Below are positions 62,873 through 64,000 of a DNA stretch of 64,000 bases, piece by piece. The notes below the pieces were generated by a model. It had not been told where the DNA came from. It saw only the letters and a program-made list of their open reading frames with translations, and ran no database searches. Source of the stretch: Maribacter dokdonensis DSW-8 (GTDB lineage: Bacteria; Bacteroidota; Bacteroidia; Flavobacteriales; Flavobacteriaceae); the NCBI RefSeq assembly GCF_001447995.1, contig NZ_LDPE01000002.1:62001-126000 (forward strand), given 5' to 3'. A program made the translations under genes and the position numbers. Numbering within the stretch: the first letter of the stretch is position 1; the number at the start of each line of letters is the position of its first letter.

Positions 62873-64000
62873 TTACTTTCCCTCTTCAATAAACAAATAG
62901 TTCAAGTTCAATTCATTAAAACCTTTGTTGAATTCTTTAAGTTCAGATGATATTACCTCGTTAAAAATTTGAAGCTCTTTATTGATTTTGGCCGTTAGTT
63001 CATTCTTTACGGCAATATCTTGTTCAGTTGGTGGAAAGTCTCCTATAGAAACCAAACTGTTCAAATGACCCAATTTATTGGTCAACTTAATAGGGAAGTT
63101 CAAAGGATCTTGTCTACTTCTATTTTTGGTCTGATACAGCGCCTTCTCTACCTCGCCAAGTTTCTCTTTCATCACTTTTGCCTTTTTGATCAAATCCTTG
63201 GTTCTAGCGTCATCTTTATACTGCTCCGTAAATGAATTCAGTTGCTTGGTAACATCTCTAATCTTCTTTATAGATTGATGCGCATTTTCAATGGTAGTAT
63301 TGATATCGGTAATAAAATCGAATTGCTGTTGCATTTCTGCCACTGAACTTTCCGCTCTTGGGTCTGGCAAAATGGTAAACGTTTCGCTACTATTGGTACC
63401 ATTTACGTTCAAATGCACTTTATAATCACCAGGCACTGCTTTTGCCCCGTCTAAACTAGCCCACCAGAAAATCATACCATCCAATATGGTAGCTCCTTTA
63501 CCTCGCGTATCCCAAACAAAAGTATTCCCGCCTTTCTTAACTTCAAGTTTTTTCGCTTCGACTCCGCTCAGCGACCCATCTTTCTTCAAATGATTTTTAT
63601 ATAGCGCCAAGGTATCACCTGCCATACTGGTATAGGTCAACTGAACCGTATCTTTCTCTGAATAATTCTTAAGTAAAAAATGAGTAATTACACCGTTCTC
63701 TAAATTCTGTCCTGATGTTTTGGAGGGCTTTTTAGCTGCCATACCCTTAGTTCGGTAAGAATCCTTTGGCTTGAATAATACGGTACTTGCACTTTTCTTA
63801 GATTCATCTAACTGATGTAAAACAGTAAGGTCATCAATAATCCATAGACTTCTACCTTGTGTAGCTACTATTAAGTTATCATCTTTTATCGTTAAATCCG
63901 TAATTGGCACAATTGGCAAATTCATTTGAAAAGAAGACCAGCTTGCCCCGTCATTGAACGAAACATACATACCGGTTTCTGTACCGGCATATAACAAACC
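62873..64000 (-). CDS. BNR/sortilin-like propeller protein, C-terminal part (runs off the right edge)
   Basis: At least 375 codons are present; the N-terminus lies beyond 64000, and the frame is open at the edge. It aligns with the C-terminal third of the neighbouring protein: LLYAGTETGMYVSFNDGASW (like [20 protein letters not shown]), then IVPITDLTIKDDNLIVATQGRSLWIIDD, a beta-domain (GDYKVHLNVNGTNSSETFTI) and a helical tail (FDFITDINTTIENAHQSIKKIRD). It is a tandem paralogue. An intrinsic terminator separates the two genes. Confidence 0.85.
   Translation of the reverse strand, partial: GLLYAGTETGMYVSFNDGASWSSFQMNLPIVPITDLTIKDDNLIVATQGRSLWIIDDLTVLHQLDESKKSASTVLFKPKDSYRTKGMAAKKPSKTSGQNLENGVITHFLLKNYSEKDTVQLTYTSMAGDTLALYKNHLKKDGSLSGVEAKKLEVKKGGNTFVWDTRGKGATILDGMIFWWASLDGAKAVPGDYKVHLNVNGTNSSETFTILPDPRAESSVAEMQQQFDFITDINTTIENAHQSIKKIRDVTKQLNSFTEQYKDDARTKDLIKKAKVMKEKLGEVEKALYQTKNRSRQDPLNFPIKLTNKLGHLNSLVSIGDFPPTEQDIAVKNELTAKINKELQIFNEVISSELKEFNKGFNELNLNYLFIEEGK

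Noticed and set aside
1..64000. tRNA, rRNA, CRISPR array, insertion sequence, prophage
   Set aside because: No cloverleaf-like intergenic segment, evenly spaced repeat-spacer pattern, transposase or phage gene was seen. All longer gaps were read on both strands.

Overview
The window is AT-rich and densely packed with genes. It comes from a member of the Bacteroidota, most likely a marine Flavobacteriaceae (Zobellia/Maribacter/Arenibacter-like; the genus is a guess). Three things support this: the gene families (DUF3078 and CarboxypepD_reg-like secreted proteins, LytTR/LytS pairs, Y_Y_Y propeller kinases, nrdB-nrdA order); upstream regions that lack Shine-Dalgarno motifs and are A-rich; and repeated occurrence of the Bacteroidota -7 promoter element TAnnTTTG close to start codons. 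I see no rRNA, tRNA, CRISPR array, insertion sequence or prophage. The left edge is intergenic or holds at most a few codons of an unidentified gene, and the right edge cuts a gene.

Layout. 1-17.8 kb is mostly core genome: aspS, a ClC chloride channel, a cold-shock protein, tadA/dxs (divergent), dgt, a PiT phosphate transporter with a PhoU-like tail, and the yicC-gmk-nadD operon. 17.9-30.5 kb is one functional island for oxidative (3-keto) sugar metabolism. It has two FAD-dependent GMC dehydrogenases, one partnered with a gluconate-2-dehydrogenase subunit-3-type Tat protein, two PF06439 (DUF1080, 3-keto-disaccharide hydrolase) lipoproteins, three xylose-isomerase-like TIM barrels, a Gfo/Idh/MocA dehydrogenase and a nucleoside-permease-family MFS importer. 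They are arranged as two divergent half-clusters. 30.6-36 kb has two very small membrane ORFs, the nrdB-nrdA ribonucleotide reductase and two small proteins of unknown function. 36.2-38.9 kb is a LytTR response regulator with its TPR-LytS kinase. 38.9-52.8 kb is again mixed housekeeping: MarC, S41 protease, dCMP deaminase, HupE/UreJ, DnaJ-TerB, bacilliredoxin, plsC, a processive GT2 glycosyltransferase, radical SAM, enoyl-CoA hydratase and an NtrY-like kinase. 53-64 kb holds a large propeller-type sensor kinase, an alpha/beta hydrolase, a DUF3500 lipoprotein, a HemJ/CopD-like membrane protein and two tandem BNR/sortilin-like propeller proteins.

How it works together. The sugar island reads as follows: a periplasmic, Tat-exported FAD dehydrogenase oxidises C3 of a glycoside; surface or periplasmic PF06439 lipoproteins cleave the 3-keto-glycoside; an MFS carrier imports the product; and cytoplasmic TIM-barrel and Gfo/Idh enzymes convert it further. 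No SusC/SusD pair, glycoside hydrolase of a classical family, or cytochrome c gene is visible in it. Deoxynucleotide supply is well represented across the window (nrdAB, dgt, dCMP deaminase, gmk).

The observations I rate highest are the duplicated 3-keto-sugar island; a 9-bp direct repeat with a 12-bp spacer beside the LytTR regulator, which has the geometry of known LytTR operators; -7 elements placed so that tadA and plsC could be leaderless; a ClC protein lacking both proton-coupling glutamates; and a 20-bp perfect palindrome upstream of nrdA.
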